From: CAITQP01 sp964533145
Lineage (GTDB): Bacteria; Patescibacteriota; Minisyncoccia; Phycocordibacterales; UBA9973
Length of the DNA stretch: 36,907 nucleotides
Assembly: GCA_964533145.1 (NCBI GenBank)
Contig: CAZHLG010000008.1
Span: forward strand, 1 to 36,907
Reading direction: 5' to 3'
Positions 29,618 to 36,907 of the stretch are shown here, in pieces. Every line of letters begins with the position of its first letter. Within the stretch, counting starts at the first letter, position 1. The position numbers and the translations under genes are program-made. Under the pieces are notes generated by a model. That model did no database searches. It was not told where the DNA came from and worked only from the letters and a program-made list of their open reading frames with translations.

Positions 29618-31210
29618 ATGACACTCATGAGTACTCCAAAAAAGCCATCCGCCGAACATGCGGTACTGAACAAGATCACCGACCCGTTCGTGCGCGCACA
29701 GGAAGGCATGCGCATAGGCAAAAAACTCAACGATGCAGGACTGATCGAGCGATCCGCTCTGCAATTCGTAAAAAACATCCTCATTCAGCCGTCCGAAACG
29801 CTCAAAAAACTGTTCGAGGACGCAAATCGCGATCCTTTCGAAGCATATTTTTTAGCTCTTCCAAAAGACGAATTTTCTGCGCTTGTGGAACAATACGCCG
29901 AAATACTCCTTCAGACAGGCGCGGTTGATAAGATCTTCTGGACCATCAGACTCGCGAAGAAATCAACATCGGAACAGACCGAACGGCAACGGCTGCTTAA
30001 GAAACTCTACGAACATGCGATGTCTGCGATGGACAAGACCGCCAACAAGTGGTTCATACTGGAAATATTACAGTATGCAAAAGATTCCTCCGATGCACAG
30101 TTGCTCACCCGAGTAAGATCATTCTACGAAGCGTGCGTATGTCGTCTCCGGGACCCCAAAACGATAGACGACCTTTCAAAACTGGAATATCTCTGGAATC
30201 TCAATGCCGTGATCAATCCCGCAGAATCAGAGATGCTGAGCAGACTGATCGTCGCAAGCAGCATTCTGTCGTATCAACCGTGCGGCAACACGATACCTCG
30301 CGCTACAGCGGAGAATACAGCCGAACACATCGACATCGCACTTGAATTCGCGCTACTATTGCTCAACCGGGCGCAGCGCGGCGAGTACCTGTACAACCTG
30401 CTCCGGCACGACGAGTGCAAAAAACGGTCGTCCACGGACAGAAGGATGCGGCAGCTCGCATCCGCATACATAGCGTGGAACCTTGCGCACAGCACTGACC
30501 ATTCTCTGGCCTCGGTCCTAAAATGCACCGAGATCATAGGGTCATATGGCCTGCGAGCAAAGAATTTTTTCCACGCAGCGACAGGACGAATCGAACTGCA
30601 TCTTGCCGCCGGCCGCATAGAGCTTGCTGACAAAACAGCGAAACTGTTCAAGACCAGACCAACGCGCGCAATGATCGAAACTGCCATCCTCAAAATCGAG
30701 CGGGAGATGCGCGCGCAACTGATCAAAGCGGAAAGTTTTTCTGAGACCATCCTGTCGCCGTTGACGTACAAGTACTCCTCATCCGACGGCGAAGTCCTCG
30801 AATCGTTCTCGAAAGCAGTCGCATTGCAGGAGCGTATCGACGCCGTATCACGATACGGGAAATCCGGCCTTGCTAGTCTGAAAGAACTTCCGCAGACCAA
30901 TATCACCCAATCGACAAATGGCAAGTTCCTCGTGTTCGAGTATGCCGGGACGACGTTCATCCGTACGTACTACAAAAAGAACGACTCGATGCATGCAGAC
31001 ATCAACAGAGGCTTCCGGGCCGAGATCAGACAAGCCGGTTTTGCCGACTACCCCGAGGTGCAGGGCGGCGCATACATAACAATGAATCAGCAAGAAAAAG
31101 TATGCGTGCTCAGCGAACAATCAGGAGATTACGGTGAATGCGATAAGGATCTTGCAAAAAAGATACTCGCAGAACAATTCGCCGACTGGAAGATCGAAAT
31201 ACGCAAATGA
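29618..31210 (+). CDS. Hypothetical protein, 530 residues, helical-repeat type
   Basis: I do not recognise the family. The protein is almost entirely helical up to about residue 420 and resembles an alpha-solenoid or TPR-like fold with pairs of helices such as LLNRAQRGEYLYNLLRH. A smaller mixed domain follows (about 430-530, KFLVFEYAGTTFIRTYYKK). No membrane segment or signal peptide. It is the only plus-strand gene inside the pilus cluster, is flanked by its own promoter and terminator, and is less G+C-rich than its neighbours, so it may be an insertion rather than a pilus component. A second ATG at 29627 is possible. Confidence 0.75.
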   Translation: MTLMSTPKKPSAEHAVLNKITDPFVRAQEGMRIGKKLNDAGLIERSALQFVKNILIQPSETLKKLFEDANRDPFEAYFLALPKDEFSALVEQYAEILLQTGAVDKIFWTIRLAKKSTSEQTERQRLLKKLYEHAMSAMDKTANKWFILEILQYAKDSSDAQLLTRVRSFYEACVCRLRDPKTIDDLSKLEYLWNLNAVINPAESEMLSRLIVASSILSYQPCGNTIPRATAENTAEHIDIALEFALLLLNRAQRGEYLYNLLRHDECKKRSSTDRRMRQLASAYIAWNLAHSTDHSLASVLKCTEIIGSYGLRAKNFFHAATGRIELHLAAGRIELADKTAKLFKTRPTRAMIETAILKIEREMRAQLIKAESFSETILSPLTYKYSSSDGEVLESFSKAVALQERIDAVSRYGKSGLASLKELPQTNITQSTNGKFLVFEYAGTTFIRTYYKKNDSMHADINRGFRAEIRQAGFADYPEVQGGAYITMNQQEKVCVLSEQSGDYGECDKDLAKKILAEQFADWKIEIRK

Positions 31211-31223
31211 GAAAGACACCCGC

Positions 31224-31254
31224 AAAACGACCCCTTAAAAAGGGGTCGTTTTTT
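31224..31254. terminator. Bidirectional intrinsic terminator
   Basis: An 11-bp stem AAAACGACCCC/GGGGTCGTTTT with a 7-nt loop and a T run, between the convergent unknown gene (ends 31210) and the PilP-like gene (ends 31268). Confidence 0.9.
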
Positions 31255-31267
31255 CATGCACGCAACG

Positions 31268-31930
31268 CTAGCGCTTCGCGGCGGCCTGCGCGGTTTTCCA
31301 GGTGACGGTGTTGCCGGTGACGGTGATGCCACCGATGAGCGCTCCGGCGCGGACGTAATAGGTGGTGTTCGGGAGGAGACCGGTGACCTGCTCGGCGAAG
31401 GCGCCCGGAACAGTCTGCGATTTCGGCGTAGTCATGATGCCGAACTTGTCGGTCGTGCCGTACTCGAACCAGCGCGTGGCCGTCGGATCGCTGGCAAGCA
31501 GCGATCCGTTGAGCGTGCTCGCCGTCGAAGTGATCGAGGACGGGCTCGCGGTAGAGACCTGCGTGGAAATGGCGGTACCGTCGCGGCCGATCGGAGCGAA
31601 CGGATCCTGGCGGCCGGGATCCTGATCAGGCGGAATCGGACGATTGAAATCCTGCAGCAAGCCGAATGCCTTGTTCGAGAAGATGGCATCATCGAGATGG
31701 ATCGACTGGACAGACAGAAGCAGCTGGAGAAAATCCTGACCCACCGCAGCGGTCGAAGCCGCAAAGCCCGAAGAGGACGCAGTCGCTGCCGGCTGGCCCG
31801 CCGTTGTCTGCAAGGCCGGTCCGGACGAATCTTTCTTGAGAAAAACAGCATAGCCGGCGTAGCCGAGCACCGCCACCACGAGAATGATGATGCCGTTCCT
31901 GATGATCGCTTTGACGTTGAGGTTCTTCAT
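31268..31930 (-). CDS. PilP-like pilus assembly protein with a fibronectin-III-type domain
   Basis: The 220-residue protein has an N-terminal membrane anchor (about 10-30), a low-complexity linker, a segment RQDPFAPIG that resembles the NPF-type motif of PilP proteins, and a C-terminal beta domain (about 130-215) with WFEYGTTDKFG and LLPNTTYYVRAGA, typical of fibronectin type III modules. It is last in a pilM-x-pilN-pilO-x series, the place where pilP normally is, 6 bp after pilO. The PilP equivalence is inferred from position and anchor. Confidence 0.7.
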   Translation of the reverse strand: MKNLNVKAIIRNGIIILVVAVLGYAGYAVFLKKDSSGPALQTTAGQPAATASSSGFAASTAAVGQDFLQLLLSVQSIHLDDAIFSNKAFGLLQDFNRPIPPDQDPGRQDPFAPIGRDGTAISTQVSTASPSSITSTASTLNGSLLASDPTATRWFEYGTTDKFGIMTTPKSQTVPGAFAEQVTGLLPNTTYYVRAGALIGGITVTGNTVTWKTAQAAAKR

Positions 31931-31936
31931 GATGGA

Positions 31937-32524
31937 TTACTGTTTAAGCCAGTAGGTGCGGAGCTTCACGGTGTAGAGCGACGTCTGCTTGGCCTGATCG
32001 TCGGACGCGAACTCAATCGAGACGACGTCGGCAAGACGGAGGCTCGACTCGACATCCTTCACAAACTTGAGGAAATTCGCGTACGTGCCAGTGACGGAGA
32101 ACGTAAGGTCAAAGACGCCATAATCGCGGGCAGTCTGCTCGACGTCGGTCGGGCTTGCTGCGGCAAGCGTGACCTTGCTGCCGGTCGCCATGGACGGCGA
32201 CGCCTGCACCGGGTTGAACTTGATGCCCGAGAGCGACATGCCGTAGCTCTGCGCCATCTGCTGCAGATCGATGATCAGGCGGATGTTGTCGGCATTGTCC
32301 GGGAGCAGTTTCTGGAGCTTGGCGAGGTCCTCGGGCGGGAAACTGCGGAACTTCTCGCCGAGCGCATCGCGCTCCTCCTGAAGCTTGCGCGAATTCGAGA
32401 GCGCGGCGTCATACTGAGCGGCCTGTGCGCGCAGGTCCTTCACTTCCTGGTACGACGGGTTCGTATACATCAGGAACGACCCGACGGAGAGGATGAGCAA
32501 GATTGTGGGGATGATGAATCTCAT
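31937..32524 (-). CDS. pilO: Type IV pilus alignment-complex protein PilO-like
   Basis: The 195 residues begin with one membrane helix (1-20), followed by a coiled coil (about 28-65, VKDLRAQAAQYDAALSNSRKLQEERDAL) and a ferredoxin-like domain that includes FDLTFSVTGTYANFLKFVKDVESSLRL, a clear PilO signature. It forms the PilN-PilO inner-membrane complex and lies 5 bp after pilN. Confidence 0.85.
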   Translation of the reverse strand: MRFIIPTILLILSVGSFLMYTNPSYQEVKDLRAQAAQYDAALSNSRKLQEERDALGEKFRSFPPEDLAKLQKLLPDNADNIRLIIDLQQMAQSYGMSLSGIKFNPVQASPSMATGSKVTLAAASPTDVEQTARDYGVFDLTFSVTGTYANFLKFVKDVESSLRLADVVSIEFASDDQAKQTSLYTVKLRTYWLKQ

Positions 32525-32529
32525 ATGCT

Positions 32530-33300
32530 TTATTGCAGGCCCGCGGGCAAGAACGAGCGTGCCGAAGGATTATCTGCCGGCTGTGTCGGAGCTGCCGGAG
32601 CCGTCGACGTCGTCGGTGCGCCGGACGGAGCTTGCACGGCGCCGGATGACGGTGCGGTCTGGTCAGCCGCCGCCGGAACGGTGACAGCTGTCCCCTCCTG
32701 CGAGACGTACGAATCGAGGTGGCTCATGAAGCGGACGAGTTCGGCGTCGACAGTGAAGACAAGATCGAAGCCGACGAGCCCTGTGGTCTGGTCGAGCGTC
32801 AGATTGGAGAAGATTGAATTATGGATGTTGCGGTTCTTGGCAAAGGAGTCGGACTGCAACGCAATGGACGCATAGTCGCGCGCCTTGCCCGACATGCGCA
32901 CGGTCACCGGAGCGGACGGATCGGCTTCGGTCGAGTACGAAAATTTCGTGAACTGGATGCTCTTGAGCGTGTGCTGCTGCAGCGCGGCGAAAATCGGCGA
33001 CACAGCAACATGGTTCGTCAGGAGCAGGTTCGCGTCCGTCATGCGGCGATCGAGCGTCTTGAGCGTAGTGATGAGCGACGGCTCGAACGCATTGCGCGCG
33101 GCGGCAAGCTGCGCGTCCATGGAGACGATGTCCTTCTCGAGGCTTGCCTTGTAGAAGTAAACCGCGCCGGCAGCGGCGAGCGCAGCAAAGAACACGAGCG
33201 TCGCGACGAACGCAAAAAGAGACGTGTGCTTCGGCGCGACGACGCGCTCCTCGGCAAGCGGCTTCTTCGGTATGAATGATGTTTGGAAGTTCGTATCCAT
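32530..33300 (-). CDS. pilN: Type IV pilus alignment-complex protein PilN-like
   Basis: The 256-residue protein has a short cytosolic N-terminus containing TSFIPKKPL (resembling the PilM-binding peptide of PilN), one membrane helix (about 27-50), a coiled coil, a ferredoxin-like domain and a Pro/Ala/Thr-rich tail. It precedes pilO. The N-terminal motif would link it to PilM, encoded two genes upstream. A TACACT box lies about 30 nt before the ATG. Confidence 0.8.
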   Translation of the reverse strand: MDTNFQTSFIPKKPLAEERVVAPKHTSLFAFVATLVFFAALAAAGAVYFYKASLEKDIVSMDAQLAAARNAFEPSLITTLKTLDRRMTDANLLLTNHVAVSPIFAALQQHTLKSIQFTKFSYSTEADPSAPVTVRMSGKARDYASIALQSDSFAKNRNIHNSIFSNLTLDQTTGLVGFDLVFTVDAELVRFMSHLDSYVSQEGTAVTVPAAADQTAPSSGAVQAPSGAPTTSTAPAAPTQPADNPSARSFLPAGLQ

Positions 33301-33352
33301 GCGGACGAATGCACCTATATATAGTGTACTACGCTGCCGCGCGCATGCCTAG

Positions 33353-34327
33353 CTACGAAACTGTGGATGACGGCGTGTCCGCCGCGGCGGCAGCGGACCG
33401 GAGCGTTGCGAGGACGCCTGCCGCCGCGGCGGTATCCATATCCTTCGGCACCAACTTGGCCGCGCTCGCGCGCGCGTCGGCTTCCGTCCCTCCCTTGCTC
33501 GCAAGGTACGCTGCGTACATGCCGCGAAGCCACGGCAGGGCCCGGCGCGGCCGCGGACTTGCGAGCAGCCGCGCGATCGTGTCGAGAATGCGGTTCGCAT
33601 GGGCAGCGCGGAATTCCGCGCTGCCCATGCGCCGTTCGATCTCGAACATGCCGAGCGCGACGACCGCCGCAGCCCAGAGCAGCCCCACGAGCTGGAACGT
33701 CGCTCCCGCGCCGCGCGAACCCATGAACAGATTGAACGCCGCATGCATGGCAATGCCCGCGGCAAGGCCGACGAACCCATAAAGCACCTTCGTGCCCGCG
33801 CTCTTGAAATACGCGAAGCCGAGCGCAAGACCGAAGAGTCCGGTTGCCAGCGCATGGAGCAGTGTCGTGCCGAGATAGCGCGTGGTCCCCGCAAGCGTCA
33901 GCAGTGCGGCGTTGCCCGACTGGAGCGGCTCGAGGAAATAGAGCACGTTCTCGAACCCGGCAAAGCCGAGCGCGAGCGCCATCACGGAGAGCGCATAGCT
34001 CACCGGCTCCGTCATCGCGCGCGAGCGCATGACAAAGAGCATGAAGACGGCCGCCTTCACGAGCTCTTCACTCGCCGCCCAGAGCACGGTCAGATCGCGG
34101 GCATCAGAAGCAAAACGCATGACCCATACCTGCACCGGCAGCACAAGGACAACTGCCAGCACGCCAAGCGCGAACGATTTTGCGAACAGACTCTTTTTCT
34201 GCGGATACATGCCGCGCTCATGCAGCCAGAAGAACAGCCACAAGATCGCCGGCACCATGCCAAGCAAGATCGCCAGCACGAGCGTGTTCGGATCCTGGGC
34301 GAATGAAAGATCGATGTTCTGAGGCAT
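33353..34327 (-). CDS. PrsW-family intramembrane metalloprotease
   Basis: The 324 residues contain about eight membrane helices and the family's metal-site residues: E87-E88 in AASEELVKA, E126 in GFAGFENVLY, H158 in TTLLHAL and H195 in AGIAMHAAFN. The Ala/Arg-rich C-terminal 100 residues form a cytosolic extension. PrsW cleaves anti-sigma factors in Bacillus; the substrate here is unknown. It is unusual that it sits between pilM and pilN, 3 bp after the pilM stop, so it is coexpressed with pilus genes. Confidence 0.85.
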   Translation of the reverse strand: MPQNIDLSFAQDPNTLVLAILLGMVPAILWLFFWLHERGMYPQKKSLFAKSFALGVLAVVLVLPVQVWVMRFASDARDLTVLWAASEELVKAAVFMLFVMRSRAMTEPVSYALSVMALALGFAGFENVLYFLEPLQSGNAALLTLAGTTRYLGTTLLHALATGLFGLALGFAYFKSAGTKVLYGFVGLAAGIAMHAAFNLFMGSRGAGATFQLVGLLWAAAVVALGMFEIERRMGSAEFRAAHANRILDTIARLLASPRPRRALPWLRGMYAAYLASKGGTEADARASAAKLVPKDMDTAAAAGVLATLRSAAAAADTPSSTVS

Positions 34328-34330
34328 AGG

Positions 34331-35455
34331 CTAGCCGAGCTTGCGGAGCGCGAGGCCGAGGGCCACGGCGAATTCCGGCCCGGTCTCGGCAAGGACCTTC
34401 TGCACGAATTCCGGCACTTCGACTTTTTCGAACGGATTGCCGCGAGCCACTTCCGTGCGGAACACCTCGGCCGCACGCTCGGCGAATCCCGGCATCAGCG
34501 AGCCGGCGCCGGTGAGGATAATCTTCGAGATCGGCTTCTGGTACTTGCGCTCGAAGGCGGCGATCGTCGTCTGCGTCTCGGTGAAGATCGTCTCGACGGT
34601 CAGGCGCGCAGCGTCGCTTGCGGCGCGGTCGGTCCCGTTGCCGAGCAGGCCCACGGTGCGCTTGAGGTCTTCCGCCTTGGCGAACGGCACGGACAGGGAG
34701 CGCATGATGGCGTTCGACACGTCGAACGATCCCCTGTTGACGATATGGAACGACTTCACGATGCCGTACTCTACGATGGCAAGCTTGGTCTTCGATGCGC
34801 CCACATCCATGAGCAGGACTGCGGACAGCTCGTGCGAAAACGTCGAGCGGATCGAGGAGAACACCTCAATCTCGAACACGTCGGCGGACAGGCCCGACTT
34901 GTCCGCAAGATCGCGGTACTTGGAGAGCGTCTCGTTATGGATGGCGGCGGTCAGGACCTCTGAGTGTTCGGCGATGGTGCCGTCGTCTTTCTTTTCCTCA
35001 TAGAAACCCTCCTGCCGATGCGGTATGACCCAGTAGTCGAGCGTCACCTCGGACACCGGCACAGGAATGAATTTGCGCGCCTCGGTCGGCACTATCTCCG
35101 GCAGCTGGCTCTCCGAGATCGCCGCCGGGAGATCGAGCAGGAAAATGAGCGATGCGCTCGCCGGAATGGAAAAAGCCGCATCGGTCGTGGAGATCGATCC
35201 TTCTTTGAGCGCGTCGGCGATAGCCTTCTGGAGTGTCTCGGACGGAAGATTGGTCACGGCACCGACATCGGTCTCGGCATACGGACCGAGCGCCAGCGTG
35301 CTGTACGTCTCAAGGACGGCGCGGCCGCCTTTCTTCTTGAGCTGGACCAGCTTGATGCTCGACGTGCCCACATCGACGCCGACCGCCGTCTCCGAGCCCG
35401 AATGCACCATTGCGCCCAGATTGAGTTCCTTCATGATCGTTTGGAATATGCTCAT
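34331..35455 (-). CDS. pilM: Type IV pilus assembly protein PilM
   Basis: The 374-residue cytosolic actin-like protein has the phosphate-1 motif VGVDVGTSSIKLVQL (24-38), an SHS2-type domain with ISESQLPEIVPTEARKFIPVPVSEV, the second phosphate motif LLMDVGASKTKLAIVE and the adenosine motif IILTGAGSLMPGF. It binds PilN at the membrane. I choose the ATG at 35455, about 13 nt after a TATACT box; the open frame to 35569 runs into the upstream gene. Confidence 0.93.
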   Translation of the reverse strand: MSIFQTIMKELNLGAMVHSGSETAVGVDVGTSSIKLVQLKKKGGRAVLETYSTLALGPYAETDVGAVTNLPSETLQKAIADALKEGSISTTDAAFSIPASASLIFLLDLPAAISESQLPEIVPTEARKFIPVPVSEVTLDYWVIPHRQEGFYEEKKDDGTIAEHSEVLTAAIHNETLSKYRDLADKSGLSADVFEIEVFSSIRSTFSHELSAVLLMDVGASKTKLAIVEYGIVKSFHIVNRGSFDVSNAIMRSLSVPFAKAEDLKRTVGLLGNGTDRAASDAARLTVETIFTETQTTIAAFERKYQKPISKIILTGAGSLMPGFAERAAEVFRTEVARGNPFEKVEVPEFVQKVLAETGPEFAVALGLALRKLG

Positions 35456-35466
35456 GGAAAGCTGCT

Positions 35467-36531
35467 TCAGTATACCCCCTCGCCCGTGCTTTGCGCCAGA
35501 CCCCGCACGCCGGCGCGCATGGCAAGCACGGCGTCCCAGACATTCGGGTCTTCGAGACCGAGCGCCCATGCTGAGAACCCGCGCAGATCATAGCGCGAGA
35601 CCAGGCGCATCTTTTCGCGGAAACTGCGCTCGTCTTCGTACCACGCAGTGTATGTCTTCCCTCCCTTTTTGTACGTCACGTAGGAAACGGCGAGTTCGTC
35701 CGACCAGCCCTTCTTGATGTACGATTTGCCCGAGAGCAGCGGCGCCACCGCCGGATAGCCGCGGCTGTACGCAAGCGCGCCGGTCTTGGCATCGCGCACA
35801 TACGCATAGAACGGCACGCCGAGAGAGATCTTCTCCGCCGGAATCCGGGCAAGCGCGTATTCGACGACGCTCGCGACCCACGGCAGCGAGGCGGCCGGAC
35901 CCGGCGACTTGCCGTCGTCATAGGCCATGACAGACACGAAGTCCGCGGCCGCGCCGATGGCCTGGTAGTCGAAGGCGCCGGTCCAATTTTCCCACGAGCC
36001 GACGGCGTAGTCCCGCTGATCGTCCGAATGCACCGGAGCAAGCGCCACGGAGAACTGCAGTCCCGCGCCCCGGAAATACGGCGCCGTCTTGCGCACGAAC
36101 GCAGTGTAGCGGTCGCGGTCTGCGGCGGCAATATGTTCGAAATCGTACTGATAGCCGGCGTATCCCCGCTTGTTGGCCTCGGTGATGAGCGCGGCGATGA
36201 GCGCATTCTGGGCGGTGTCGCTCATGAGCAGCTTGTGGATCTCTTTTTGGTCGAAGTCGCGGTTCACCACGAGCGGCATGACGGATGCGCCCGCCTCCCG
36301 CGCGATCCTGAGCATCTCAAGGCTCGGCGAGCCGAGCAGCTTGCCGGAAGCGGTGGCCGCGTACACTTGCGGCGCGATGATGTCCATCGCGCGCACGTTC
36401 TCGCGGAGCGACACGATGGCGCTCGGGCTGTTGGTGACGTACACAAGGGCCGCCGGCGCCGCCGGTCCGGCCGCAAGCGCCCGCGGCGCAAACAAAAAAG
36501 CCATGAAAACGGCGGCAATAGTGCGAAACAT
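35467..36531 (-). CDS. Secreted GH18-like glycosyl hydrolase (YaaH/SleL-type fold)
   Basis: The 354 residues start with a signal peptide (MFRTIAAVFMAFLFAPRALA, cut near residue 20). A TIM-barrel of the YaaH/SleL branch of GH18 follows: IIAPQVYAA, SVMPLVVNRDFD, the catalytic-strand segment YAGYQYDFEH with E132 as likely acid, ADFVSVMAYDD, and KISLGVPFYAYV. Relatives cleave peptidoglycan or related glycans; the DxxDxE motif is reduced to YDFE here, as in YaaH proteins. The ATG at 36531 follows a TGG TATACT box by 8 nt. Confidence 0.85.
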   Translation of the reverse strand: MFRTIAAVFMAFLFAPRALAAGPAAPAALVYVTNSPSAIVSLRENVRAMDIIAPQVYAATASGKLLGSPSLEMLRIAREAGASVMPLVVNRDFDQKEIHKLLMSDTAQNALIAALITEANKRGYAGYQYDFEHIAAADRDRYTAFVRKTAPYFRGAGLQFSVALAPVHSDDQRDYAVGSWENWTGAFDYQAIGAAADFVSVMAYDDGKSPGPAASLPWVASVVEYALARIPAEKISLGVPFYAYVRDAKTGALAYSRGYPAVAPLLSGKSYIKKGWSDELAVSYVTYKKGGKTYTAWYEDERSFREKMRLVSRYDLRGFSAWALGLEDPNVWDAVLAMRAGVRGLAQSTGEGVY

Positions 36532-36559
36532 GCCCCTTGAGTATACCACGGACAGAATA

Positions 36560-36670
36560 TGGTATACTGGACCTGTCGATTTATTAGTGAACTACGAAGT
36601 AACATATGTTTCGCGGAGGCCACTAAGCATTGACACAAAGAGACAGCGCAAGCTGCCTCTTTGCGTTTTA
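36560..36670 (+). promoter_or_regulatory. Promoter and structured leader or small RNA before the last gene
   Basis: An extended TGG TATACT box (36563-36568) is followed by about 95 nt. These contain a six-codon frame (36606-36626, MFRGGH) and a 12-bp hairpin (36636-36647 with 36652-36663, one A-C mismatch, loop GCAA) ending in CGTTTTA. The hairpin looks like a terminator, so the segment could be an attenuator leader for the gene at 36690 or a small stand-alone RNA. Confidence 0.45.
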
Positions 36671-36689
36671 AGAGCATCCCATCACCTGT

Positions 36690-36907
36690 ATGACCCATCG
36701 CCCCGACAATCCCGTCGCGCACCGCGCGACCTGCGCCGCCTGCGGCACCAGTCCCGTCAACCACCGGACCTTTTTCATAATCAACACGATCGACAATGCG
36801 ATCTTCGCCATCATGAGCACGCTCTTCGGCTGGATCCGCCTGCCGCACGAAGGCAGCATCGCCAACGGCATCACCGCCGGACTCGTGCACTTGTTCCGCC
36901 TGTTCCG
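36690..36907 (+). CDS. Hypothetical protein with a CxxC motif, 3' end outside window
   Basis: The frame from the ATG at 36690 is open to the window edge (72 codons). It has a short N-terminal part with CAACG, which could be half of a zinc ribbon, then FFIINTIDNAIFAIMSTLFGWIRLP, a likely membrane or amphipathic helix. Codons are strongly G/C-ending, like the true genes around it. The C-terminal part is missing, so no family can be assigned. Confidence 0.5.
   Translation, partial: MTHRPDNPVAHRATCAACGTSPVNHRTFFIINTIDNAIFAIMSTLFGWIRLPHEGSIANGITAGLVHLFRLF

Noticed and set aside
1..36907. CRISPR array
   Set aside because: No regularly spaced short direct repeats were seen. The only clear repeats are the TR/VR pair, the 55-bp pair and short palindromes.
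1..36907. Recoding of TGA as glycine, as in Gracilibacteria
   Set aside because: TGA ends the 530-residue gene at 31210, RF2 is intact, and conserved glycines in housekeeping genes are encoded by GGN.

Overview
The window reads as a chromosomal segment from a Candidate Phyla Radiation (Patescibacteria) bacterium, most likely in the Parcubacteria group. This is an inference from several signs: a long split type IV pilus locus, a shortened release factor 2, secreted proteins with repeated GWAWS-type motifs, sparse metabolism, and a diversity-generating retroelement. Stop codon use (TGA ends real genes and an RF2 gene is present) indicates the standard bacterial code. G+C looks near 60% in the housekeeping parts and clearly lower at about 12.48-14.1 kb.

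Layout. 1-4.84 kb: a LOG-family phosphoribohydrolase, then pyrG, ftsX, ftsE and prfB on the minus strand. 4.89-7.4 kb: a plus-strand operon of four minor pilin (pseudopilin) genes, convergent with three minus-strand genes for envelope or secreted proteins (7.48-11.33 kb). 11.4-18.2 kb: five minus-strand tRNA genes (Thr, Thr, Asp, Met, fMet), interrupted between the Thr pair and Asp by one gene of unknown function and an apparent 5.5-kb integrated element. 18.25-23.5 kb: a membrane HEPN-like protein, gatA and gatC, a small lipoprotein, ligA and an orphan gene. 23.6-35.5 kb: the type IV pilus machinery, in order pilD, pilA, pilC, pilT, a CheY-like receiver, pilB, an unknown plus-strand gene, a PilP-like gene, pilO, pilN, a PrsW-type protease and pilM. 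35.5-36.9 kb: a GH18-like secreted protein and the start of a small cysteine-containing gene.

The main discovery is a complete diversity-generating retroelement (DGR) at 14.86-17.35 kb: a reverse transcriptase, an Avd-like helper, a 97-bp template repeat (TR) and a target gene whose 3' end holds the matching variable repeat (VR). TR and VR differ at 17 of 97 positions. In the coding sense all 17 are adenines in TR, out of 26 adenines; none of the 71 other bases differ. The arrangement is unusual. avd is divergent from the RT gene, with start codons 7 bp apart. The TR appears to be its own transcription unit of about 360 nt, with a promoter just after the target-gene terminator and its own terminator overlapping the 3' end of avd on the opposite strand.

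The DGR, a NYN-type nuclease gene, two coiled-coil genes and an IS256-type transposase remnant all lie between two perfect 55-bp direct repeats. One repeat overlaps the 3' end of tRNA-Asp by 3 nt and carries its terminator. This suggests a mobile or once-mobile DGR island inserted downstream of tRNA-Asp, although no integrase is visible.

A second window-wide signal is a promoter pattern resembling TGn-TATACT with the start codon only 6-10 nt further on. It suggests that many genes here are expressed from leaderless or nearly leaderless mRNAs, and it was used to choose several start codons.
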